A DNA stretch of 6,800 nucleotides, taken from NCBI GenBank assembly GCA_023262305.1, contig JALRCK010000117.1:1-6800 (forward strand). The letters are read 5' to 3'. The first letter of the stretch is position 1. Every line of letters begins with the position of its first letter. This stretch comes from Deltaproteobacteria bacterium. GTDB lineage: Bacteria; Bdellovibrionota_C; UBA2361; OMII01. Positions 1 through 6,800 of this stretch are shown piece after piece. The position numbers and the translations under genes were made by a program. The notes under the pieces are model-generated. The model was not told the origin of the DNA. It did no database searches and was given only the letters and a program-made list of their open reading frames with translations.

Positions 1-446
1 GACTCTCCGTATCTCCTTCAGAGTACTTCTCCACAGGTCTGCAGACCAACTACGGGATGAGCGATGGTCTTTTTCACAGTTATTCTCTCTCCCTGGGGTT
101 CAAGGCCGATAGGGAGGATATGGTGCGGGCGCGGTATATCTTTATCGACGACACGGACGAGGACCCGAACGTCGACAACGGTACTGGGCAGCTGGAGGCG
201 AACGCTGAGATCGCGTTGCATAGGAGGCTTAGGGCAGGCGGCTACATACGCTCCGACATCAATAATGGCGAGGTTATCGAAAGCCGGGCGCTCCTCCGGT
301 TTATCAACTCGTGCCGGTGCTGGAGCGCCGATTTGGGCTTCGGCGAGACCAATAATCCGGACCAGAAACAGGTCCTCTTTACCTTTACTTTTGGTGGGTT
401 AGGCGGTATTAACCAGGGGATTGGGTTGCCCGCATCAGGGTCATAA
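1..446 (+). CDS. lptD: LPS-assembly protein LptD, C-terminal part (5' truncated by window edge)
   Basis: The open frame enters from the left edge (first whole codon at 3) and ends at TAA 444-446, giving 147 residues. They look like the last strands of the LptD outer-membrane beta-barrel: alternating polar and hydrophobic stretches (GLFHSYSLSLGFKAD, VRARYIFIDD, IALHRRLRAGGYIRSDI), then a conserved terminal block with Cys-Arg-Cys-Trp (codons 312-323) and the closing strand VLFTFTFGGLGGI. LptD (with lipoprotein LptE) forms the outer-membrane translocon that inserts lipopolysaccharide into the outer leaflet. The C-terminal cysteines match where LptD proteins form disulfides to the N-terminal domain, but here they are CxC rather than adjacent. 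The internal ATG at 57 is not the real start, since the frame is open upstream of it. The next gene begins 44 bases downstream on the same strand. The family call rests on the C-terminal block alone; another large barrel protein is less likely. Confidence 0.8.
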   Translation, partial: LSVSPSEYFSTGLQTNYGMSDGLFHSYSLSLGFKADREDMVRARYIFIDDTDEDPNVDNGTGQLEANAEIALHRRLRAGGYIRSDINNGEVIESRALLRFINSCRCWSADLGFGETNNPDQKQVLFTFTFGGLGGINQGIGLPASGS

Positions 447-481
447 AACCCTCTCGGAAGCGACTAGAAAGTATCACCCTC

Positions 482-485
482 GGAG
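482..485 (+). promoter_or_regulatory. Ribosome binding site of rfbB
   Basis: GGAG lies five bases before the ATG at 491 in the short gap after lptD. It is the clearest Shine-Dalgarno match in that gap and supports this start. Confidence 0.6.
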
Positions 486-490
486 TCCTC

Positions 491-1510
491 ATGAAGGTCC
501 TTGTAACTGGTGCCGCAGGATTTATCGGCAGCAACCTCGTCCACTTTCTGCATAGGGAGCGCCCATCGTGGAAGATTACGGCTCTCGATCTCCTTACCTA
601 CGCGGGTAACCTGAAGAATATCTCGACCCTTCTCGATGAGGGGCGGGTCTCTTTTGAGAAGGCTGACATCACAGACAGCGAGTCCATCAATGCTCTCTTC
701 GAGCGTGACAAGTACGACATCGTTTTTCACTTAGCCGCTGAGAGTCATGTAGACCGCTCAATCATGTCGGCTCGCGAGTTCGTCAGCACCAATGTCATGG
801 GAACTCAGGTGCTCATCGATGCTGCCTACAAATACAAGGTGGCAAAATTTGTGCACATCTCGACGGATGAGGTGTATGGGTCGCTGGGGCCAACTGGATT
901 CTTCACTGAGAGCACTCCGCTTGACCCGACGAGCCCATATGCTGCTTCAAAGGCAGCCTCCGACCTGATGGTTCTCTCGTTCTGCAAGACTCACAACTTT
1001 AACGCGTCTGTAACCCGATGCACGAACAACTACGGCTTCTATCACTTTCCAGAGAAGCTGATTCCGTTGTTCATCACCAATGCTATGGAGGGTAAGAAGC
1101 TGCCTCTCTACGGCGACGGTATGAACGTCCGCAGCTGGCTCTTCGTCGAGGATCACTGTGACGGATTACTGAGGGTTGCTGAGAAGGGGCGGGCCGGCGA
1201 GGTGTACAACATCGGAGGGACTCCCGACTGTGAGTTGCCGAACCGCGATGTGACGTTCATGATCAGAGAGATGTTGGGCAAGTCAAAAGACCTCATTCAG
1301 CCCGTCGGGGATCGCCCAGCGCATGATCGGCGGTACGCGGTAGACACAACCAAGATAAAGAATGAGCTTGGCTGGGAGGCGAAGACCCCCTTCAAGCAGG
1401 GACTTGAAAAGACGGTTGCTTGGTACAACGCCAACCGATCGTGGTGGGAGGAGATTAAGAGCGGGCAGTACCGCTCCTACTACGAGAAGAACTACTCAAA
1501 TCGGGGTTAG
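491..1510 (+). CDS. rfbB: dTDP-glucose 4,6-dehydratase (RfbB/RmlB)
   Basis: This cytoplasmic extended short-chain dehydrogenase/reductase converts dTDP-D-glucose to dTDP-4-keto-6-deoxy-D-glucose, the second step of dTDP-L-rhamnose synthesis. The 339 residues are close to the family's usual length of roughly 340-360. Visible in order: NAD-binding glycine motif GAAGFIG (7-13), acidic D33 ending strand 2, FHLAAESHVDRS (79-90), dehydratase signature STDEVYG (124-130) with Thr125-Asp126-Glu127, the Tyr150-xxx-Lys154 pair in SPYAASKAASD, and TRCTNNYGFYHFPEKLIP (175-192), which is highly diagnostic of RmlB. All catalytic residues are intact. The ATG at 491 has GGAG (482-485) five bases upstream and puts the glycine motif at the expected distance. 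It is the first gene of the tight sugar cluster. It ends in TAG and lies in the same frame as rfbD. Related UDP- or CDP-sugar dehydratases are less likely because of the TDE triad and the NNYG block. Confidence 0.96.
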   Translation: MKVLVTGAAGFIGSNLVHFLHRERPSWKITALDLLTYAGNLKNISTLLDEGRVSFEKADITDSESINALFERDKYDIVFHLAAESHVDRSIMSAREFVSTNVMGTQVLIDAAYKYKVAKFVHISTDEVYGSLGPTGFFTESTPLDPTSPYAASKAASDLMVLSFCKTHNFNASVTRCTNNYGFYHFPEKLIPLFITNAMEGKKLPLYGDGMNVRSWLFVEDHCDGLLRVAEKGRAGEVYNIGGTPDCELPNRDVTFMIREMLGKSKDLIQPVGDRPAHDRRYAVDTTKIKNELGWEAKTPFKQGLEKTVAWYNANRSWWEEIKSGQYRSYYEKNYSNRG

Positions 1511-1514
1511 GGAG
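1511..1514 (+). promoter_or_regulatory. Ribosome binding site that decides the GTG start of rfbD
   Basis: GGAG directly follows the rfbB stop codon and sits five bases before GTG 1520. No ATG is available near the N-terminal glycine motif, so this site fixes the non-ATG start. It also argues for independent initiation of rfbD even though rfbB and rfbD share a frame. Confidence 0.6.
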
Positions 1515-1519
1515 TTAGT

Positions 1520-2389
1520 GTGAAGATTCTTCTCTTCGGTGGCGCCGGCCAACTCGGCTGGGAGCTTACAAAGCGTGCGGTGGACCTAGAGTTTGAGGTT
1601 GTCTCTCCGGTGTTAACGGAGGTGGATATCACCGAGCACGACCAGGTGTCACGCGTTGTTAAGTCGGTGCGTCCGGATGTGGTTATTAATTGTGCCGCAT
1701 ACACCGCGGTCGATAAAGCTGAGGAGGAGGTGGACCTCTGCTTTCGAATAAACAGAGATGGGGCGTTCAACATCGCCGATGCATGCAAAGCAGCGGACTC
1801 TCGCTTTATTCACATCTCAACCGACTACGTTTTTGATGGTTTGCTCGGTAGACCACTTCGGGAGGATGACCCTTCTAACCCTTTGAGTGTCTACGGGCGC
1901 TCGAAGTGGGAGGGAGAGGAGCGCGTCCGAGATGTATTGGGAAATGACGCCCTCATCGTACGCACGCAAGCGCTCTACGGACAGAAGGGCGTTAATTTCG
2001 TTCACACCATGTTGAAACTCTTCGCAGAGCGGGATGTTGTGAAGGTTGTGGACGACCAGTGGGTATCTCCGACCTGGGCTGGATGGCTCGCTGAGGTGCT
2101 TCTCGATTGCTCTCGTATCCAAGCAGGTGGAACATTACATGCTTCATGTGAGGGAACGGTTTCATGGTACGATTTCGCCTCTGAAATTCGCTCCCAGTCC
2201 GCCGCGCACTTTGAAGGGCGCAAACGTGCAACTGTTGAGCGGACGACAGCGAGCACCCTTAACCGTCCGGCGCCGCGACCGACATTCTCAGCGTTCGATA
2301 CCACGAAGATTACCAATCTTTTGGGACGACCTCCTGTGCGTTGGAAGGATGCTCTCGGGGTGTTTTTGCAAGAGATCGGGGTAGCGTAG
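1520..2389 (+). CDS. rfbD: dTDP-4-dehydrorhamnose reductase-like protein (RfbD/RmlD)
   Basis: RmlD-family reductases use NAD(P)H to reduce the C4 keto group of dTDP-4-keto-L-rhamnose, giving dTDP-L-rhamnose. The 289 residues match the family length (about 280-300). Seen in order: cofactor motif GGAGQLG (7-13), the family block INCAAYTAVDKAE (56-68), STDYVFDG (100-107), the catalytic Tyr125-xxx-Lys129 pair in SVYGRSKWEGE, YGQKGVNFVHTML (153-165), and a C-terminal RPAPRPTFSAFDTTKI segment typical of RmlD. It starts at GTG 1520, nine bases after the rfbB stop, with GGAG at 1511-1514. One oddity: the usual R-T-S/A-W motif before the YG reads R-T-Q-A (148-151), so the conserved Trp is missing. Neither RfbC (3,5-epimerase) nor RfbA is in the window. 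L-rhamnose is the default product, but reduction of the unepimerised keto sugar cannot be excluded. The family call is firm; the exact substrate is less so. Confidence 0.92.
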   Translation: MKILLFGGAGQLGWELTKRAVDLEFEVVSPVLTEVDITEHDQVSRVVKSVRPDVVINCAAYTAVDKAEEEVDLCFRINRDGAFNIADACKAADSRFIHISTDYVFDGLLGRPLREDDPSNPLSVYGRSKWEGEERVRDVLGNDALIVRTQALYGQKGVNFVHTMLKLFAERDVVKVVDDQWVSPTWAGWLAEVLLDCSRIQAGGTLHASCEGTVSWYDFASEIRSQSAAHFEGRKRATVERTTASTLNRPAPRPTFSAFDTTKITNLLGRPPVRWKDALGVFLQEIGVA

Positions 2390-2402
2390 GATACTGAAGG
2401 GT

Positions 2403-3485
2403 ATGGCGGCACATCGCACAGTTGCTGTGGTTTTAGCGGGAGGACAGGGGAGCCGGTTCTGGCCCCTAAGCCGTGCTGCTAAACCTAAGCAGTTTCTCTC
2501 AATTGCGGAAAATGGCGAGAGCCTTATTCAATCGACCGTGCGACGGATCCTCCCGATCGTCGGCAATGATGGTGTGCGAGTAGTGGCGCATCCAGGACTG
2601 CACTCGTTGATTCGTGAGCATGTTCCCTCGGCCACCATCGTGAGCGAGCCTTCGGCCCGAAATACGGCCGCCTGCATCGGGCTTGCTGCTGTGCATGCTC
2701 TTGTAGATTCACCGGGGGAGGAACCGGTTCTCGTCGTTCTGCCAGCCGATCATGCAGTGAAAGACGAGGAACGATTGAGGAACGCTTTGAGCGAAGCCAT
2801 AGCTCACGCACGCAACAGCGATGTCCTCGTTACCATAGGCATACCACCAACCGAGCCTCACACGGGCTATGGCTATATCAAGAGAGGTTCAGCCCTCTCA
2901 GGGCGCGCCTTTAAAGTGGAGCGATTTTACGAGAAGCCGAGTATCGAACGTGCAGAAAAGTACCTGGAGCAGGGGGGCTTCTCGTGGAACTCTGGGATGT
3001 TTGTGTGGAGGGCTGAGGTCATTCTCAAGGCGTTTCACGACTACCTCCCGCAGATGCATCACGGGCTCGTAAAGATCAGAGAGATCCTATCGACCGGGGG
3101 AGATGACTCTGCCCGAAGAGTTGAGGAGATATTCTCGACGTTCGAGTCTGTGTCGATTGACTTTGGAGTCTTAGAGCACGCACGAAATTGTGTCGTTATC
3201 GAGGCTGAAGAGTTTGGCTGGAACGATGTGGGTTCTTGGAACCAGTGGGCCGAGAACTTTGCCACTGATGCTGACGGTAACCTTATTCGCGGCGATGCTG
3301 TAGTTATCGACAGCTCAGGGTGTGTTATTCGCTCGGATTCCAGGCTGATAGCCGCTGTTGGGCTCAAGGATGTCGTTGTCATAGACACCGGGGATGCCCT
3401 CTTAGTGGTAGCCAGAGACAGTGTTCAAGAGGTGCGAAAAGTAGTAGAGGAGCTGAAGCGCCGAGGAAAGAGTAATTTAGTCTAG
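2403..3485 (+). CDS. manC: Mannose-1-phosphate guanylyltransferase (single-domain ManC type)
   Basis: This enzyme makes GDP-mannose from mannose-1-phosphate and GTP in the cytoplasm, the entry step for the next two genes. The 360 residues hold a nucleotidyltransferase core: LAGGQGSRFWPLSRAAKPKQF (11-31) with the nucleotide-binding GGxGxR and Lys27/Lys29, SEPSARNTAA (81-90), PADH (114-117) with a likely metal-binding Asp116, HTGYGYI (153-159), FYEKP (175-179), WNSGMFVW (195-202), DFGVLEHA (253-260) and GWNDVGSW (272-279). A short beta-rich tail (about 290-345) follows. There is no C-terminal cupin phosphomannose isomerase domain as in the roughly 470-residue bifunctional ManC/AlgA enzymes, so mannose isomerase and phosphomannomutase must be encoded elsewhere. 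The ATG 2403 is preceded by GAAGGG (2396-2401), only one base away and closer than usual. An in-frame TAG at 2382-2384 limits upstream alternatives. The gap to rfbD is 13 bases. Confidence 0.94.
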   Translation: MAAHRTVAVVLAGGQGSRFWPLSRAAKPKQFLSIAENGESLIQSTVRRILPIVGNDGVRVVAHPGLHSLIREHVPSATIVSEPSARNTAACIGLAAVHALVDSPGEEPVLVVLPADHAVKDEERLRNALSEAIAHARNSDVLVTIGIPPTEPHTGYGYIKRGSALSGRAFKVERFYEKPSIERAEKYLEQGGFSWNSGMFVWRAEVILKAFHDYLPQMHHGLVKIREILSTGGDDSARRVEEIFSTFESVSIDFGVLEHARNCVVIEAEEFGWNDVGSWNQWAENFATDADGNLIRGDAVVIDSSGCVIRSDSRLIAAVGLKDVVVIDTGDALLVVARDSVQEVRKVVEELKRRGKSNLV

Positions 3486-3505
3486 GTGTAGTTGGTAACC
3501 AATAG

Positions 3506-4480
<975 letters not shown>

Positions 4481-4501
4481 TCTCGAATTGAAGAGAACCA
4501 G

Positions 4502-5449
4502 ATGCGTGCGCTAGTGATCGGGGCGGGGGGCTTTGTCGGGGGATACCTGATAAACCACCTGCAGGAGATGGGTGATGAGGTGATCGCTACGACGATCGCC
4601 TCAGTCCCAGTGTCGGCACCGGTCCAATCGCTTACGCTAGACATTACAGATGCCGCTGCCGTTGGTAGTGTGTTGCAGAGCGTTAAGCCTGATGTAGTTT
4701 ATCACCTGGCAGGAATCGCGTTCGTTCCAGAGGCTGAGGGTAACTTTGAGAAGACGCTCGGGGTCAACGTTGCGGGCACAGCAAATATCGCTCGGCACAG
4801 CCAGATTCTGCCGCACAAACCGGTTGTCTTGTTCGTGAGCTCCGCTGAGGTGTACGGACAGGTGCGCCCCCATGAACTTCCGGTCTCCGAAAAAAGTGAG
4901 CTTCGCCCGGCCAATAATTATAGCCTTAGCAAACGAATGGCTGAGTTGGTCGTTGAGCGATATGGGCGCCAAGGGCTGACGTATTCCATCGCGCGACCCT
5001 TTAATCACATCGGGCCGGGACAGGACTCCCGTTTTGTTGCCTCTAATTTCGCTCAGCAGCTCGCCCGAGTGGCGCGCGGACTTACACCACCTCTCCTTGA
5101 GGTAGGGAATTTGGAGGCTCGGCGGGATTTCTCCGACGTCCGTGATATCGTTCGAGCCTATCGCTTGATTGCAACTGGGGAGCCGGGCACCTACAACCTT
5201 GGTTCAGGGCGCTCCCACTCGATTCAGGAGATTCTCGATACCCTCATAGAGATCTCCGGATGTAAGGTTGAAATCCGTCAGGATCCCCTCCGAATGCGTG
5301 GTCCTGAGGTTCCAGAGCTCTATGGGTCCATCGAAAAGGTCTCCAAGGTATGCGGGTGGAGACCTGAGATCCCGTTGCGTCGGTCGCTTGAGGATACCTA
5401 CCGACACTGGTTCGCCTCGTTGTCTGAATCGGACAACGCTCTAGGATAG
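4502..5449 (+). CDS. rmd: GDP-6-deoxy-D-mannose reductase (Rmd), GDP-D-rhamnose forming
   Basis: Rmd reduces the C4 keto group of GDP-4-keto-6-deoxy-D-mannose to give GDP-D-rhamnose. The 315 residues show an extended SDR fold: glycine motif GAGGFVG (7-13), VYHLAGIAFVPE (66-77), SSAEVYG (113-119), the Tyr140-xxx-Lys144 pair in NNYSLSKRMAE, RPFNHIGPGQ (165-174) and GNLEARRDFSDVRDIVRAY (202-220), the last two being strongly Rmd-like. The bifunctional fucose synthase Fcl/WcaG, with its GHRGMVGSA-type N terminus, does not fit. A stereochemical relative such as GDP-6-deoxy-D-talose synthase cannot be separated from Rmd by reading motifs. The start ATG 4502 follows a purine-rich GAAGAGAA (4490-4497). 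Position directly after gmd supports a two-step pathway. The C terminus overlaps a small hairpin (5418-5438). It ends in TAG 5447-5449. Confidence 0.88.
   Translation: MRALVIGAGGFVGGYLINHLQEMGDEVIATTIASVPVSAPVQSLTLDITDAAAVGSVLQSVKPDVVYHLAGIAFVPEAEGNFEKTLGVNVAGTANIARHSQILPHKPVVLFVSSAEVYGQVRPHELPVSEKSELRPANNYSLSKRMAELVVERYGRQGLTYSIARPFNHIGPGQDSRFVASNFAQQLARVARGLTPPLLEVGNLEARRDFSDVRDIVRAYRLIATGEPGTYNLGSGRSHSIQEILDTLIEISGCKVEIRQDPLRMRGPEVPELYGSIEKVSKVCGWRPEIPLRRSLEDTYRHWFASLSESDNALG
5418..5438 (+). other. Hairpin at the 3' end of rmd
   Basis: CGTTGTC (5418-5424) is perfectly complementary to GACAACG (5432-5438), giving a 7-bp stem with a 7-base spacer, extendable by one T-G wobble to a 5-base loop. 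It lies inside the last codons of rmd. A run of six T (5466-5471) follows only after 27 bases, so this is not a canonical intrinsic terminator. It could mark the end of the sugar operon or be chance. Confidence 0.25.
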
Positions 5450-5522
5450 AACGACTTTTAACTACTTTTTTGTTTCTTCATCAGGCAACGTATGGCACGG
5501 TGGGATGACACCCCAGGCACGT
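5450..5522 (+). other. Intergenic region between rmd and ppc, with possible leader ORF
   Basis: This 73-base gap is the longest in the window and the likeliest place for a transcription boundary. It is AT-rich at first, with a six-T run at 5466-5471. It then carries a near-duplicated start region: positions 5482-5496 and 5514-5527 match except for one inserted A. The first copy begins an ATG (5492) reading 12 codons, MARWDDTPGTYG, to TGA 5528-5530, overlapping the ppc start by eight bases. No convincing promoter was found by eye. Confidence 0.4.
5515..5517 (+). promoter_or_regulatory. Ribosome binding site favouring the ppc start at 5523
   Basis: AGG sits five bases before ATG 5523, whereas the in-frame alternative ATG 5505 has no properly spaced purine-rich site. 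The match is short, so the choice of start is only moderately supported. Confidence 0.4.
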
Positions 5523-6800
5523 ATGGCTGACTACGGTTTTGAATTCTTCAAGTGGGACAAGGATCTCGCTTTTCTTATTGAGTGTCTCACCGAGACACTT
5601 CGGGAGCTTGGAAGTCCCGAACTCGCCGCGATCGTACCGTGGTCATCTGAGCAGCAATCGACTAGACCTACAAATGTTGGTCGCCTCACAAAGGAGGGTG
5701 TGCGTGTCTACTCCCTCGCATTCCAAATCCTTAACAGCGTCGAGGAGAATACAGCGAACCAGGCTCGTCGTCGTGATGATAGTGATGGCGGGAAAAAGAT
5801 TGAGAAGGGGCGTTGGAGGGCGGTGCTTCCAGCGCTTAAGGGCTCTTTGTCAGAGTCAGAGATTCGAGATCTCTTTCGGCGAGTGAGCGTAAGTCCGACC
5901 TTGACTGCCCACCCCACTGAGGCAAAGCGCTCCACGGTTTTGGAGCACTATCGGAATCTCTATCTCCTTCAGGTTCGTATGGAGAACCAGATGTACTCCT
6001 CCTCCGAACGGAGCCTGATGAGGGATGAGGTAAAGGCTCACTTGGAGCGCATCTATCGCACCGGCGAGGTGTTTATCCATAGACCGGACGTGTTCTCGGA
6101 GCTTCAAAATGCGATCCACTATCTGACCGAAGTGTTCCCACGCGTGTTAACTCTCATGGTCAAGCGTTTTGTATTGGCATGGTCTCGAGAGGGGTTTTCA
6201 CCTGATGCATTCGCCGACTCGCCTGTATTTCCCGGGCTCTCCTTCGGAAATTGGGTTGGAGGAGACCGCGATGGGCATCCATTTGTGACCTCCGAGGTCA
6301 CTCGGGCAACCCTTATATCGCTCCGTCAGCACGCTCTCGATCTGCAGCGAGCTGAGGTGCGGAGGCTTGCCGCGGGTCTCAGTATTAGCGGCGCGTCGTT
6401 AACACTCCCGACCGAATTCAATGATCGTTTCGAAGCGCTGCGTATCGAGTGCGGCTCTTTGGCAGAGGGTGCTATCAAGAGGAACCCAGCTGAACCGTTT
6501 CGGCAGTTTCTGAACCTAGTGGGTCTTCGCATTCCGCTCCAAGCCGCCCATAGGGAACAACACGAGTATCGAACGGCCCGTGAGCTCGTTGATGACCTCG
6601 GTGTTGTGGCGCGAACCCTTCGCGCGGTCGGCGCTGGGCGACTTGCGCAAGAGGACGTGTTGCCTGTTATTCAGATCGCGCACACCTTTGGGTTCCACCT
6701 CGCTAAGCTCGATATTCGCCAGAATAGTGCTGTCTTGGAGAAGGCGCTGGGACAGTTCGTTGACGGTGGTAAGGTGCTTGAGCGAGCATGGAGCGATCTC
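5523..6800 (+). CDS. ppc: Phosphoenolpyruvate carboxylase, N-terminal half (3' truncated by window edge)
   Basis: PPC fixes bicarbonate onto PEP to give oxaloacetate, replenishing the TCA cycle. The frame runs uninterrupted for 426 codons to the window edge; whole bacterial enzymes are typically around 850-950 residues, so about half is present. Seen: SPTLTAHPTEAKRSTVLEHY (124-143) containing the invariant active-site His130, SFGNWVGGDRDGHPFVT (240-256), a glycine- and acid-rich PEP-site block with GGDRDG at 246-251, and KLDIRQNS (395-402). The second catalytic His/Arg region lies beyond the window. A charged low-complexity stretch, ARRRDDSDGGKKIEKGRW (81-98), probably forms a surface loop. 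ATG 5523 has AGG (5515-5517) five bases upstream. An in-frame ATG at 5505 would add MTPQAR and lacks a well-placed site, so 5523 is preferred. The GHPFVT variant differs from the enterobacterial GNPNVT, suggesting another PPC subfamily. A role connected with the sugar genes is not implied. Confidence 0.95.
   Translation, partial: MADYGFEFFKWDKDLAFLIECLTETLRELGSPELAAIVPWSSEQQSTRPTNVGRLTKEGVRVYSLAFQILNSVEENTANQARRRDDSDGGKKIEKGRWRAVLPALKGSLSESEIRDLFRRVSVSPTLTAHPTEAKRSTVLEHYRNLYLLQVRMENQMYSSSERSLMRDEVKAHLERIYRTGEVFIHRPDVFSELQNAIHYLTEVFPRVLTLMVKRFVLAWSREGFSPDAFADSPVFPGLSFGNWVGGDRDGHPFVTSEVTRATLISLRQHALDLQRAEVRRLAAGLSISGASLTLPTEFNDRFEALRIECGSLAEGAIKRNPAEPFRQFLNLVGLRIPLQAAHREQHEYRTARELVDDLGVVARTLRAVGAGRLAQEDVLPVIQIAHTFGFHLAKLDIRQNSAVLEKALGQFVDGGKVLERAWSDL

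Noticed and set aside
437..452. Possible terminator after lptD: AGGGT and ACCCT flanking the stop codon
   Set aside because: The stem is only five base pairs with a six-base loop and no T run follows, so it does not qualify as an intrinsic terminator.
448..485. Short imperfect direct repeat, ACCCTCTCGGA and ACCCTCGGAG, in the lptD-rfbB gap
   Set aside because: About ten bases with an indel; the second copy contains the rfbB ribosome binding site. Too short to support a function.
2002..2412. 136-residue reverse-strand ORF across rfbD
   Set aside because: It is antisense to a gene with full family motifs, and its Ser/Arg-rich composition is typical of spurious frames.
4637..5008. 123-residue reverse-strand ORF inside rmd
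   Set aside because: It lies wholly within a well-supported gene, has no recognisable domain, and fits a codon-bias shadow.
5420..5447. Possible promoter for ppc: TTGTCT and TAGGAT with a 16-base spacer
   Set aside because: Each box matches only four of six consensus bases and it lies within the rmd coding end; weak matches like this are expected by chance.
5539..5886. 115-residue forward ORF inside the ppc region
   Set aside because: It is out of frame with ppc, which is open for 426 codons and carries PPC motifs; the alternative product is Arg/Ser-rich with no recognisable features.

Overview
The window looks like a chromosomal segment of a Gram-negative (diderm, LPS-bearing) bacterium. 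The evidence is the C-terminal end of an LptD-type outer-membrane LPS-assembly protein at the left edge, followed by nucleotide-sugar genes of the kind that feed O-antigen or other surface polysaccharides. Base composition looks moderately GC-rich by eye (not computed). Gene density is very high and all seven genes lie on the + strand. Nothing seen here fixes the taxonomy, and no mobile element, RNA gene or CRISPR array was found.

Layout: the 3' end of lptD (1-446); a 44-base gap; a tight five-gene cluster, rfbB (491-1510), rfbD (1520-2389), manC (2403-3485), gmd (3515-4480) and rmd (4502-5449), with gaps of only 9, 13, 29 and 21 bases; a 73-base gap with a possible leader ORF; then the first 426 codons of ppc, PEP carboxylase (5523 to the window end). 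No gene-free stretch exceeds 73 bases.

The five central genes form two functional pairs around manC. RfbB and RfbD are the dehydratase and the reductase of the dTDP-L-rhamnose pathway; RfbA and RfbC are not in the window. ManC, Gmd and Rmd together would take mannose-1-phosphate to GDP-mannose, then GDP-4-keto-6-deoxy-mannose, then GDP-D-rhamnose (or a close C4-epimer). This D-rhamnose route is less common than the L-rhamnose one. With LptD next door the natural reading is a lipopolysaccharide supply cluster, although no glycosyltransferase or exporter is visible. PPC is an anaplerotic enzyme (PEP to oxaloacetate) and probably a separate transcription unit.

The gene content is ordinary and I see no convincing new system. 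The least ordinary points concern junctions. All five sugar genes end in TAG. Within each of the two functional enzyme pairs, the two genes share one reading frame and are separated by that single TAG with no other stop, so readthrough would give RfbB-RfbD and Gmd-Rmd fusions. The ppc start region carries a small imperfect duplication that creates a 12-codon leader ORF overlapping the ppc start.
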